From assembly GCA_964555735.1 (NCBI GenBank), contig CAZKTS010000035.1, forward strand, positions 1-12,288: a stretch of DNA of 12,288 bases, written 5' to 3'. Under the pieces are notes generated by a model that saw nothing but the letters and a program-made list of their open reading frames with translations, searched no databases and was not told the origin of the DNA. This document shows, one piece after another, positions 1-6,534 of this stretch. How positions within the stretch are numbered: the stretch's first letter is position 1; each line of letters begins with the position of its first letter. The position numbers and the translations under genes were made by a program. Origin of the DNA: CAZKTS01 sp964555735 (GTDB lineage Bacteria; Actinomycetota; Acidimicrobiia; IMCC26256; PALSA-555).

Positions 1-258
1 GCTGGTCCAGTAGTCGTCGAGGAAGTCGCGCAGCTTCTGCACCTCGTCCCTCCGCGCGCGGTACAGCCGGCGGGTGCCGTCGCGCCGCTCGCTCACCAGA
101 TCCGCGGCCTTGAGCACCCCGAGGTGCTGGGAGACCGCGGACCGGGTGACCTCGTGGAAGTGCGCGGCGATCTCGGAGGCCGGGAGCTCGTCGCTCCACA
201 CCAGCCGGAGGATCTCCCGGCGGCGGGGTTCGGCGAGGGCCTTGAGGGCTGCGTCCAC
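1..258 (-). CDS. ArsR-family winged-helix transcriptional regulator (3' truncated)
   Basis: The first 86 residues of a small DNA-binding repressor are visible, and the rest lies beyond the window edge. It begins with a GTG (256-258) and reads VDAALKALAEPRRREILRLV, the typical first helix of ArsR/SmtB proteins. The recognition helix follows around residues 36-55 (EVTRSAVSQHLGVLKAADLV), then a wing with RRDGTRRLYR. No metal-binding CxC motif is seen, so it is more like the metal-independent ArsR members often paired with SRPBCC/AHSA1 proteins; that link is inference. The start was chosen because a TTGACA/TACACT promoter ends 6 bases before this GTG, predicting a leaderless message. An alternative GTG at 277-279 would place the start inside the operator palindrome and is less likely. 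The family assignment is secure; the ligand and targets are unknown. Confidence 0.88.
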   Translation of the reverse strand, partial: MDAALKALAEPRRREILRLVWSDELPASEIAAHFHEVTRSAVSQHLGVLKAADLVSERRDGTRRLYRARRDEVQKLRDFLDDYWTS

Positions 259-294
259 CCCGCAAGTGTAAGTGATCACTTGCGTAAGTGTCAA
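259..294 (-). promoter_or_regulatory. ArsR-type promoter with overlapping operator palindromes
   Basis: On the minus strand TTGACA (294-289) is followed after 18 bases by TACACT (270-265), a near-consensus housekeeping promoter whose expected start site falls on the GTG at 258. The spacer holds a perfect 12-bp palindrome AAGTGATCACTT (270-281). A second inverted repeat, CGCAAGTG (261-268) with CACTTGCG (277-284), and the direct repeat GTAAGTG (268-274, 284-290) overlap it. This is the arrangement expected for negative autoregulation by the adjacent ArsR protein; which repeat is bound is inference. Confidence 0.72.
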
Positions 295-319
295 CTGACG
301 AAGTGCGCCCAGGAACGGG

Positions 320-406
320 TGGTGGGCGAGGGGGGACTTGAACCCCCACATCCTTTCGGACACAGGCACCTGAAGCCTGCGCGTCTGCCAATTCCGCCAC
401 TCGCCC
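320..406 (-). tRNA. tRNA-Leu, anticodon CAG
   Basis: A complete class II tRNA is read on the minus strand. The acceptor stem pairs GGGCGAG (406-400) with CTCGCCC (330-324), followed by discriminator A (323) and an encoded CCA (322-320). The anticodon arm has stem CAGGC/GCCTG around loop TTCAGGT, giving anticodon CAG for leucine codon CUG. The long variable arm (TGTCC-GAAA-GGAT) is typical of tRNA-Leu. The T arm has GGGGG/CCCCC around TTCAAGT. CUG is a major leucine codon in such GC-rich genomes. Confidence 0.96.
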
Positions 407-424
407 GAGTGTTGGGAGGGGTCG

Positions 425-455
425 ACGATACCAGTGGGGAGTTGTCGGCTGTCCC
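425..455 (-). promoter_or_regulatory. Possible tRNA-Leu promoter
   Basis: On the minus strand GGGACA (455-450) lies 19 bases from TATCGT (430-425), which is 18 bases ahead of the tRNA 5' end at 406. The -10 matches TANNNT but the -35 is only a partial match and the spacing is long. It overlaps the oppositely directed promoter of the secreted protein. Confidence 0.32.
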
Positions 456-471
456 ACCGAATCGGTACCGT
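442..471 (+). promoter_or_regulatory. Promoter of the secreted-protein gene
   Basis: TTGTCG (442-447) and TACCGT (466-471) are separated by 18 bases. Transcription would begin near 478 and give a leader of about 64 bases. A GGAAGG ribosome-binding site (525-530) lies 11 bases before the ATG at 542. This gene therefore has a conventional leader, unlike most other genes in the window. Confidence 0.45.
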
Positions 472-490
472 CACCGCTGCTGGGAAGCAC

Positions 491-512
491 GTCGGGAGCA
501 GCCGCTCCCGAC
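491..512 (+). promoter_or_regulatory. 5' leader hairpin
   Basis: GTCGGGAGC (491-499) pairs perfectly with GCTCCCGAC (504-512) around the loop AGCC. This gives a 9-bp stem about 30 bases upstream of the ATG at 542 and inside the predicted leader. It has no U-tract, so termination is unlikely. It may stabilise the message or mask or expose the nearby ribosome-binding site; the function is inference. Confidence 0.45.
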
Positions 513-541
513 GGACATTGAGGCGGAAGGGCGGAATCACC

Positions 542-1540
542 ATGGCACGTCCCCTGAGGTCGACGCGCGCGCGCGTCGGCCTGATCACGGCACTCGTCGT
601 GCTGCTCGGAGGGACGGCCCTCGCGGGCGTCGCCTTCGGCGACGAGGTCACCACCGACTTCGAACAGCCGGACTTCACGACCGGCACGGTCGACGAGCAG
701 CAGGGCTGGCAGAGCAACGGCGCAGCCGGCAGCGGGTGCGCGACCTACGACCACGAGGTCGACACCAACGGTGCCACCGGCGGTGCCGGCTTCGGTGACC
801 AGAGCCTCCGGACGTCGAACGCGGTCGCGAGCGGCTGCTTCGGCGACCAGACGTTCTCGGCCCCGCTCAGCGAGGCCGCGGGCGAGACCGCGGCCGAGGG
901 CGGCGCCGAGTCCGGCTCGGCGGTGCACGACTACTTCGAGGCGGCGTGGCAGTTCGCCTCGGCGACCGGCCAGCTCCAGGACGGCCTCTCGGTCGTGGCG
1001 AGCCCGGACCGGGGCGACGGTGCCCGGATGAGCTGGGTCCAGATGGCCGACGACTCGGTGCTCGGGATGCAGGTCAACTTCTACGACTACCAGGCCGGGC
1101 TCGACGTCGGCTGCAACACGGGCGACGGCTTCGTCTTCACCCCGCTGGTCGACAACCTCGACCGCTCGGTGCCGCACGACATCAAGGTCACGATGCTGTT
1201 CGTCGACGGGCCGGGCAACGACGTGGTCGAGGTGTGGGTAGACGGCGTGAAGCGGCACACCGGCACGAGCTGGGAGGACTACTTCCGCGACTGCGAGGGC
1301 AACGAGACTCGCACCGTGGACTCGCTCCTCTTCCGCACGTCGTCGGCGGCACCGGCCACCGCCGGCGCCGGCTTCTACATCGACAACATCCGGCTCTACT
1401 CGGGCGAAGCCCCGACCGTGCCGGAGACCCCGCCGATCGACGTCGGTGGCATCACGATCACCCGGGGCGGTTCCGGCCCGGGCGACCAGGCCACCGCCGC
1501 TCGGGCGGTGACCACCGGCCAGATCCCGTTCGCGGGCTGA
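542..1540 (+). CDS. Secreted concanavalin-like (beta-jellyroll) protein of unknown function
   Basis: A 332-residue exported protein. Residues 1-33 look like a signal peptide: a basic start (RPLRSTRAR), a hydrophobic core from about 12 to 32, and a likely cut after A-F-G at 33 or A-L-A at 28. The mature part is rich in acidic and aromatic residues. Stretches such as FGDQSLRTSNAV, SPDRGDGARMSWVQM, VWVDGVKRHTGTSWEDY and GFYIDNIRLYSG resemble LamG/concanavalin-type beta sandwich proteins that I recall only as uncharacterised secreted proteins. Four cysteines (66, 99, 191, 251) could form two disulfides. From about residue 300 the chain becomes a Gly/Ala/Thr-rich tail ending GQIPFAG, with no following membrane helix. 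The start is supported by the signal peptide and the GGAAGG site; an upstream in-frame ATG at 434 would destroy the signal peptide. It has its own promoter and terminator. Carbohydrate binding is a guess from the fold. Confidence 0.78.
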   Translation: MARPLRSTRARVGLITALVVLLGGTALAGVAFGDEVTTDFEQPDFTTGTVDEQQGWQSNGAAGSGCATYDHEVDTNGATGGAGFGDQSLRTSNAVASGCFGDQTFSAPLSEAAGETAAEGGAESGSAVHDYFEAAWQFASATGQLQDGLSVVASPDRGDGARMSWVQMADDSVLGMQVNFYDYQAGLDVGCNTGDGFVFTPLVDNLDRSVPHDIKVTMLFVDGPGNDVVEVWVDGVKRHTGTSWEDYFRDCEGNETRTVDSLLFRTSSAAPATAGAGFYIDNIRLYSGEAPTVPETPPIDVGGITITRGGSGPGDQATAARAVTTGQIPFAG

Positions 1541-1552
1541 GGACCAGCGGCA

Positions 1553-1580
1553 GTGGGCGGGGGCTCCGGCCCCCGCCCAC
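1553..1580 (+). terminator. Strong GC hairpin terminator
   Basis: GTGGGCGGGGGC (1553-1564) pairs perfectly with GCCCCCGCCCAC (1569-1580) around TCCG, starting 12 bases after the secreted-protein stop codon. There is no T-run, which is common for actinobacterial terminators. It isolates that gene from the fhaA promoter 33 bases downstream. Confidence 0.75.
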
Positions 1581-1612
1581 ATGCCCGCCCCGTCTCGTCA
1601 AGCGGGCCGCCG

Positions 1613-1618
1613 TACACT
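1613..1618 (+). promoter_or_regulatory. -10 element of the fhaA operon
   Basis: TACACT lies 7 bases before the GTG at 1626, so the expected start site coincides with the start codon and the operon message would be leaderless. No convincing -35 is seen 16-19 bases upstream. The hexamer is identical to the one used by the ArsR gene at 265-270. Confidence 0.6.
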
Positions 1619-1625
1619 TTCCGCC

Positions 1626-2276
1626 GTGGGAATGCAGGGATTCGAGCGACGGCTCGAGAAGCTCGTCGAGGGCTCCTTCTCCAAGGCCTTCCGGAGCGGC
1701 ATCGAGCCGGTCGAGATCGGCCGCAAGGTGACCCGGACCCTCGACGCCGATCGCCAGATGGGCGTCGACGGCGTACCGGTCGCCCCCAACAACATCGGCG
1801 TCTACCTCGCCCCGCCCGACTTCGAGAAGTTCTCGTCGTTCGCGGACGCGCTGGCCCGTGAGCTCGCCGAGGTCGCCCGCGACCACGCCCGGACCGAGGG
1901 GTACCACTTCGTCGGGCCGGTCACCGTCACCCTGGTTGCGGACGACGAGCTGCGCGAGGGCGAGTGCGACGTCGCGGCCGAGATCCACGAGGGCACGCGC
2001 GTCGGCTCGCTGGTGCTCCCCGACGGCCGCCGCCTCCCGCTCGGCGAGGCGACCATGACGCTCGGCCGGATGTCGGACTGCGACATCGTCGTCGCCGACC
2101 CCCGGGTGTCGCGCGAGCACGCCGAGATCCGCCCCGCGGGTCACGGGTTCGTCGTCACGGACCTGGGCTCGATGAACGGCACCGTGGTCAACGGCTCGCC
2201 GATCCGGGAGCACCCCCTCACCGACGGCGACGAGATCCGCCTCGGCAACACGGTCCTGCGGTTCGAGGCGTCCTGA
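1626..2276 (+). CDS. fhaA: FhaA-type forkhead-associated domain protein
   Basis: A 216-residue cytoplasmic protein with two parts. Residues 1 to about 115 match the FhaA N-terminal domain (DUF3662): MQGFERRLEKLVEGSFSKAF, then VAPNNIGVYLAPPDFEKF. Residues about 125-214 form an FHA domain that binds phosphothreonine, with G147-R148, S162-R163-E164-H165 and N184-G185-T186. In mycobacteria FhaA binds the phosphorylated pseudokinase domain of MviN/MurJ and restrains wall synthesis. Mycobacterial FhaA is over 500 residues with a long low-complexity linker, which is nearly absent here. The start is GTG 1626 because of the -10 element 7 bases upstream; ATG 1632 is an alternative, and further upstream in-frame starts would run through the promoter and the terminator region. 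It is the first gene of an operon, with fhaB 4 bases downstream. Confidence 0.9.
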   Translation: MGMQGFERRLEKLVEGSFSKAFRSGIEPVEIGRKVTRTLDADRQMGVDGVPVAPNNIGVYLAPPDFEKFSSFADALARELAEVARDHARTEGYHFVGPVTVTLVADDELREGECDVAAEIHEGTRVGSLVLPDGRRLPLGEATMTLGRMSDCDIVVADPRVSREHAEIRPAGHGFVVTDLGSMNGTVVNGSPIREHPLTDGDEIRLGNTVLRFEAS

Positions 2277-2280
2277 CACG

Positions 2281-2757
2281 GTGAACGCCCTCCTCGCGGA
2301 GGCGGTCCCCGAGGCGGTCCTCACCGTCCTCAAGTTCGCCTTCCTCGCGCTCGTCTTCCTCTTCCTGGCGCGAGTCGTGCGCGTCGTCGTCCTCGAGCTC
2401 AAGTCGCCGGTGATCGCGGGCCCGGGTGGCGCCGGCACCGCGAGCGGCAAGCCGGCGAAGCGCGCGGGTGCGCACCTCAAGATCCTCGAGCCGGCCCAGC
2501 ACCGCGGCGAGACGTACCCGCTCGGCGACGAGCTCACCGTCGGTCGCGGCGGCGGGTGCGGTGTCGTCCTCCCCGAGGACAGCTTCGTGTCGACCGTGCA
2601 CGCGCGCCTGTTCCGCCGCGGCGACGACCTCTTCGTCGAGGACCTCGGCTCGCGCAACGGGACGTTCGTGAACGGCGACACCGTGCAGGCGCCCACCAAG
2701 CTGCGCCGCGGCGACCGCGTGCAGTTCGGTCAGACCGTCACCGAGGTGACCCGGTGA
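2281..2757 (+). CDS. fhaB: FhaB/FipA-type membrane-anchored FHA protein
   Basis: A 158-residue protein with an N-terminal membrane helix (about residues 12-36, VLTVLKFAFLALVFLFLARV) and a cytoplasmic C-terminal FHA domain (about 65-158). The phosphothreonine-binding residues are present: G88-R89, S104-x-x-H107, and N126-G127-T128 within LGSRNGTFVNG. Length and architecture match mycobacterial FhaB (FipA), which bridges FtsZ and FtsQ and is a PknB-pathway reader. A short Gly/Lys/Ala linker separates the two parts. Its GTG start is 4 bases after fhaA, and its stop overlaps the pstP start by 4 bases, showing translational coupling. Confidence 0.93.
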   Translation: MNALLAEAVPEAVLTVLKFAFLALVFLFLARVVRVVVLELKSPVIAGPGGAGTASGKPAKRAGAHLKILEPAQHRGETYPLGDELTVGRGGGCGVVLPEDSFVSTVHARLFRRGDDLFVEDLGSRNGTFVNGDTVQAPTKLRRGDRVQFGQTVTEVTR

Positions 2758-3623
2758 CGCTCCGACTCTCGGTCGGCGCGGCCACCGACGTGGGCCGCGT
2801 GCGCGACCACAACGAAGACGGCTACCTCATCGACGACGACCTCGAGCTCATCGCGGTCGCGGACGGCATGGGTGGGCATCAGGGCGGCGAGGTGGCGAGC
2901 GCCACCGCACTCGAGGTGCTGCTCGCCGAGTACGTCGAGCGTCACGACCTGCGCGACGCGGCGGTGGCCGCCAACGACGCGGTCTACGACCGCTCGCTCG
3001 AGGACGACGCCGTGCGGGGCATGGGGACGACCCTCACGGCCGCGGTGGTCGGTGACGACCACGAGACGTTGATCTTCGGCCACGTCGGCGACTCACGCGC
3101 CTACCTCTTCCGCGACGGTGAGCTCCGGCGGGTCACCACCGACCACAGCCTCGTGGAGGAGCTCCTGCTCGCCGGTGAGCTCACCGAGGACGAGGCGTTC
3201 CGCGATCCGCGGCGCTCGCAGATCACCCGCGCGGTGGGTCTCGAGCCCGGGGTCGAGGTCGACCTCTACCCGGTGGCGCTCGTCGCCGGCGACCGGGTGC
3301 TGCTCTGCTCCGACGGCCTCACCGACATGGTGCGCGACGACGTGCTCACCGAGGCGCTCGCCAACGAGCCCGATCCCGAGGCGGTCGCGCAGCGGCTCGT
3401 CGACGCGGCCAACGCCAACGGCGGGGTCGACAACATCACCGTCGTGGTCGCCGACGTGTACGACGACGGCGAGGTGCTCCCCGACGTCTCGGGTGAGATG
3501 CCCGTGCCGCTCCCACCGGACCCGGTCGACGACGACACCACCACCCAGGTCGTCGACGACCCCGACCCCGAGGACGACCCGCGCCCGAAGCGGCGCTTCG
3601 GGATCTTCGGGCGGCGACGCTGA
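2754..3623 (+). CDS. pstP: PP2C-family Ser/Thr protein phosphatase
   Basis: A 289-residue metal-dependent phosphatase expected to dephosphorylate PknB and its substrates. The PP2C motifs appear in order: RDHNEDG (E21, D22), VADGMGGHQGGE (D37, G38), GHVGDSRAYL (D113), LCSDGLTDMV (D187) and GGVDNITVVVAD (D226, N227), which supply the metal-binding acids. The catalytic domain ends near residue 240. It is followed by an acidic, proline-rich tail and a terminal basic cluster (PKRRFGIFGRRR). Unlike mycobacterial PstP (about 510 residues) it has no membrane helix and no extracellular domain, so it is predicted to be soluble or held at the membrane only by the basic tail. The start is GTG 2754, overlapping the fhaB stop (GTGA) with a GAGG site 7 bases upstream; longer in-frame readings run through fhaB coding sequence. 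Confidence 0.94.
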   Translation: MTLRLSVGAATDVGRVRDHNEDGYLIDDDLELIAVADGMGGHQGGEVASATALEVLLAEYVERHDLRDAAVAANDAVYDRSLEDDAVRGMGTTLTAAVVGDDHETLIFGHVGDSRAYLFRDGELRRVTTDHSLVEELLLAGELTEDEAFRDPRRSQITRAVGLEPGVEVDLYPVALVAGDRVLLCSDGLTDMVRDDVLTEALANEPDPEAVAQRLVDAANANGGVDNITVVVADVYDDGEVLPDVSGEMPVPLPPDPVDDDTTTQVVDDPDPEDDPRPKRRFGIFGRRR

Positions 3624-4972
3624 TGGTCGCGACCGCGCCCACCGCGTCGCGCACCGCGGCAGCCCACCGACTCCGCAACACCGAGCTCCGCCTCGGGCTG
3701 CTCGCGGTCTCCATCACGGTCTTCGGGTACCTGCTCGTGCAGCTCGCGGACCGCTCCGACCTCCCGCCGGACCTGTGGTTCTTCGTCGTCGCCGTCATCG
3801 GCCTCTTCGTGCTCGCGCACCTGGCGGTCCGGGCGCTCGCGCCGCTGGCGACGCCCGTGCTCCTGCCGGTCGCCGCGTTCCTGAACGGCATCGGGTTCGT
3901 CGTGATCTCCCGCCTCGACCCCGAGCTCGCCCGCATCCAGGCCGGCTGGACCGCCGCCGGCGTCGGCGCGTTCTGGCTCACCCTCGCGATCGTGCGTCGG
4001 ATCCGCACCCTCGAGCGCTACCGCTACACGTTCCTCTTCCTCGGCGTGATCGCGCTCATGCTGCCGCTCCTCCCGGGCATCGGGAAGACCATCAACGGCG
4101 CGCGGCTCTGGGTCGGCATCGGGCCGCTCAACTTCCAGCCGGGCGAGGCCGCGAAGGTCCTGCTGGTGATCTTCTTCGCGGCCTACCTGGTCGACAAGCG
4201 GGAGCTGCTCGCCAGCGGCAGCCGTCGGCTCGGGCGGCTCGTGCTGCCGGACCCGAAGCATCTGGGCCCGCTCCTGCTCGCGTGGGCCGTCTCGATCCTC
4301 GTCATGGTCCAGCAGAAGGACCTCGGCTCGTCCCTGCTGTTCTTCGCGGTGTTCGCGGCGATGCTCTACATCGCCACCGAGCGCGCCGCCTACCTGATCG
4401 CCGGCCTCGTGATGTTCATGGGCGGCGCGGCGATCGCGTACAACCTGTTCGGCCACGTGCAGGACCGCGTGAGCACGTGGCTCGACCCGTGGTCCGTCTA
4501 CCAGGGCAAGGGCTTCCAGGTCGTGCAGTCGGCGTTCGGGCTCGGCACCGGCGGCTTCGAGGGCACCGGGCTCGGGCTCGGGAACCCCCAGGAGATCCCG
4601 AACGCCGCCACCGACTTCATCTTCTCCGCGATCGGCGAGGAGCTCGGCCTGCTCGGGACGGTCGCGGTGCTCGCCGCGATCCTCTTGTTCATCGGCACCG
4701 GGTTCCGGATCGCCATCGAGTCCGAGCGCCCGTTCCCGAAGCTCTTCGCCGCCGGCCTCACGACGATCATCGGCATCCAGACCTTCGTCATCATCGGCGG
4801 CGTCATCCGCGTGATCCCGCTCACCGGCATCACGCTCCCGTTCATCTCCTACGGCGGCTCGTCGCTCGTGGCGAACTTCGTGATCCTCGCCCTGCTGCTG
4901 CGCATGTCCGACGACAACGCCCTCGCCCGCTCGCGTCCCGCGCGCGGCCGCGTCGCGGCACCGGTCGCATGA
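3623..4972 (+). CDS. rodA: SEDS-family peptidoglycan glycosyltransferase RodA
   Basis: A 449-residue polytopic membrane protein of the RodA/FtsW/SpoVE family, which polymerises lipid II into glycan strands. About ten or more hydrophobic helices run from residue 24 to 430. Family signatures are clear: NGARLWVGIGPLNFQPGEAAK, DLGSSLLFF, the catalytic-region segment WLDPW with D288 followed by GKGFQVVQSAFGLGTGG, TDFIFSAIGEELG, and LPFISYGGSS near the C-terminus. It is called RodA rather than FtsW because of its place between pstP and pbpA; sequence alone does not separate the two firmly. The start ATG overlaps the pstP stop by one base (TGATG). It probably works as a pair with the PBP encoded next. 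Confidence 0.93.
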   Translation: MVATAPTASRTAAAHRLRNTELRLGLLAVSITVFGYLLVQLADRSDLPPDLWFFVVAVIGLFVLAHLAVRALAPLATPVLLPVAAFLNGIGFVVISRLDPELARIQAGWTAAGVGAFWLTLAIVRRIRTLERYRYTFLFLGVIALMLPLLPGIGKTINGARLWVGIGPLNFQPGEAAKVLLVIFFAAYLVDKRELLASGSRRLGRLVLPDPKHLGPLLLAWAVSILVMVQQKDLGSSLLFFAVFAAMLYIATERAAYLIAGLVMFMGGAAIAYNLFGHVQDRVSTWLDPWSVYQGKGFQVVQSAFGLGTGGFEGTGLGLGNPQEIPNAATDFIFSAIGEELGLLGTVAVLAAILLFIGTGFRIAIESERPFPKLFAAGLTTIIGIQTFVIIGGVIRVIPLTGITLPFISYGGSSLVANFVILALLLRMSDDNALARSRPARGRVAAPVA

Positions 4973-4982
4973 GGGCCGCCGC

Positions 4983-6458
4983 GTGAACCGCGCCATCGGC
5001 CGGGTCGGCACGGCCGTCGTCGTCCTGGTGCTCGTGCTCGTCGCGCAGCTCACCTATCTGCAGATCGTCGACGCCGACAACCTCGAGAACGATCCGCGCA
5101 ACGTGCGGTCCGCGCTCCGCGACGCCAACCGGCCCCGCGGCAAGATCCTCACCGCCGACGGCGTGGTCCTCGCCCAGTCGGTGCCCTCCAACGACGGCAC
5201 CGAGTTCAAGTACCAACGCCAGTACCCCGAGGGTGCGCTGTTCAGCCAGGTCGTGGGCTACCAGTCGTTCGTGTTCGGCAACACCGGTGTCGAGAAGACC
5301 TACAACGACGTGCTGGTCGGTCGCGACGCCGAGCTCCAGCTCGAGAACCTGCCCGACCTCCTCGACGGGTCCGAGGCGGTGGGCAACGTCGTGCTCTCGC
5401 TGCGCGCCGACGTGCAGCGGGTCGCGCGCGACGCGCTCGGCGACCAGCGCGGGTCGGTCGTGGCGATCGAGCCGAGCACCGGGAAGATCCTCGCCATGTA
5501 CTCCAACCCGTCGTACGACCCGCAGCCGTTCGCGGGCCACGACACCAAGAGCGTGACGTTCTACGGCAAGGCGCTGGCCGACGACCCGAACAAGCCCGAC
5601 CTCGCCCGCGCGTACCGCGAGATCTATCCGCCGGGATCCACCTTCAAGGTCGTCACGTCGTCAGTCGGCATCGAGAACGGCACCACCAACCCGAACCAGG
5701 AGTACCCGGTGCTGCGCGAGCTCCCGCTCCCGCAGACCGACGGCCAGACGCTCAAGAACTTCGGCGGGAAGGCGTGCGGCGGGACCCTCGCCAACAGCCT
5801 GCGCAACTCGTGCAACACGACGTTCGGCCAGCTCGGCCTCGACCTCGGCGACTCGTTCGTGCCCGGCATGGAGCGGTTCGGCATCGAGAGCACGCCCCCG
5901 CTCGACGTCGCGCCGGGCGCGGTCGCGAGCATCGGTCCGCCCGCCGGCTCCTTCCAGGACAACCAGCCCCTCTTCGCGTTCGCCGGCATCGGCCAGGGCG
6001 ACGTCGCCACGACACCGCTCCAGATGGCGCTGGTCTCGGCGGGCATCGCCAACGGCGGGGTGATCATGGCCCCGCACGTCGGCGCCGAGATCCGCGACGG
6101 CAAGGACGATCGCGTCCGCGACATCGACGCCGACCAGTGGAAGACCGCGGTGTCGTCGACGACGGCGCAGGCCGTCAACGCGATGATGGTCGACGTCGTG
6201 GCCAACGGCACCGGCACGAACGGTCGGATCCCTGGTGTGACCGTGGCCGGGAAGACCGGCACCGCGCAGGCCCTGAACGGTCAGGTCGTCCACGCGTGGT
6301 TCATCTCGTTCGCGCCGGCCGAGGCGCCGCAGGTGGCCGTGGCGGTGATCGTCGAGGGCGGCGGCAGCCTCGGGAACGAGGCGACCGGCGGTCAGGTGGC
6401 GGCGCCGATCGCCCGGGCCGTGATGCAGGCCGCCCTCACACCGTTGGCGGCGCGATGA
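4983..6458 (+). CDS. pbpA: Class B penicillin-binding protein (transpeptidase) PbpA
   Basis: A 491-residue monofunctional transpeptidase that cross-links peptidoglycan outside the membrane. Residues about 7-23 form the single membrane anchor. The penicillin-binding domain has all three catalytic motifs: S219-T-F-K222 (PPGSTFK), S276-C-N278, and K424-T-G-T427. S219 is the acylated nucleophile. The segment ANRPRGKILTADGVVLAQS is the conserved start of the periplasmic pedestal, here short as in actinobacterial PbpA. The GTG start is preceded by GAGGG (4971-4975), and the gap to rodA is 10 bases. No PASTA domains are present. Cys277 inside the SxN motif also occurs in some relatives. Confidence 0.95.
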   Translation: MNRAIGRVGTAVVVLVLVLVAQLTYLQIVDADNLENDPRNVRSALRDANRPRGKILTADGVVLAQSVPSNDGTEFKYQRQYPEGALFSQVVGYQSFVFGNTGVEKTYNDVLVGRDAELQLENLPDLLDGSEAVGNVVLSLRADVQRVARDALGDQRGSVVAIEPSTGKILAMYSNPSYDPQPFAGHDTKSVTFYGKALADDPNKPDLARAYREIYPPGSTFKVVTSSVGIENGTTNPNQEYPVLRELPLPQTDGQTLKNFGGKACGGTLANSLRNSCNTTFGQLGLDLGDSFVPGMERFGIESTPPLDVAPGAVASIGPPAGSFQDNQPLFAFAGIGQGDVATTPLQMALVSAGIANGGVIMAPHVGAEIRDGKDDRVRDIDADQWKTAVSSTTAQAVNAMMVDVVANGTGTNGRIPGVTVAGKTGTAQALNGQVVHAWFISFAPAEAPQVAVAVIVEGGGSLGNEATGGQVAAPIARAVMQAALTPLAAR

Positions 6459-6483
6459 GCCCTGGCCTGCTGCCCGACCCGGA

Positions 6484-6525
6484 CGAACGGGTGAATCGGG
6501 GCCGAACGGGTCCTCTCGGTACAGT
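6484..6525 (+). promoter_or_regulatory. Internal promoter for pknB with a direct repeat
   Basis: The 76-base gap between pbpA and pknB contains TACAGT (6520-6525), 9 bases before the pknB ATG, which predicts a nearly leaderless transcript. Upstream, CGAACGGG occurs twice (6484-6491 and 6503-6510), 19 bases apart, as expected for an activator or sigma-factor site on one face of the helix. No standard -35 is visible. The repeat's role is inference. Confidence 0.5.
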
Positions 6526-6534
6526 GATCGGCCC

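Noticed and set aside
1520..1540. C-terminal GQIPFAG of the secreted protein as a sortase signal
   Set aside because: No hydrophobic helix or basic tail follows, and a terminator begins 12 bases after the stop; no frameshift that would restore an anchor is visible.
1458..2699. 413-codon minus-strand frame opposite fhaA and fhaB
   Set aside because: Antisense to two FHA genes; composition is that of a shifted reading and no family is recognisable.
3118..4986. 622-codon plus-strand frame overlapping pstP and rodA
   Set aside because: Arg/Pro/Ser-rich out-of-frame reading of two recognised genes, with no motifs.
3266..5053. Long open frame on the minus strand opposite pstP and rodA
   Set aside because: It is antisense to two unmistakable conserved genes, is extremely Arg/Glu/Asp/His-rich and shows no domain; such frames are common in very GC-rich DNA.
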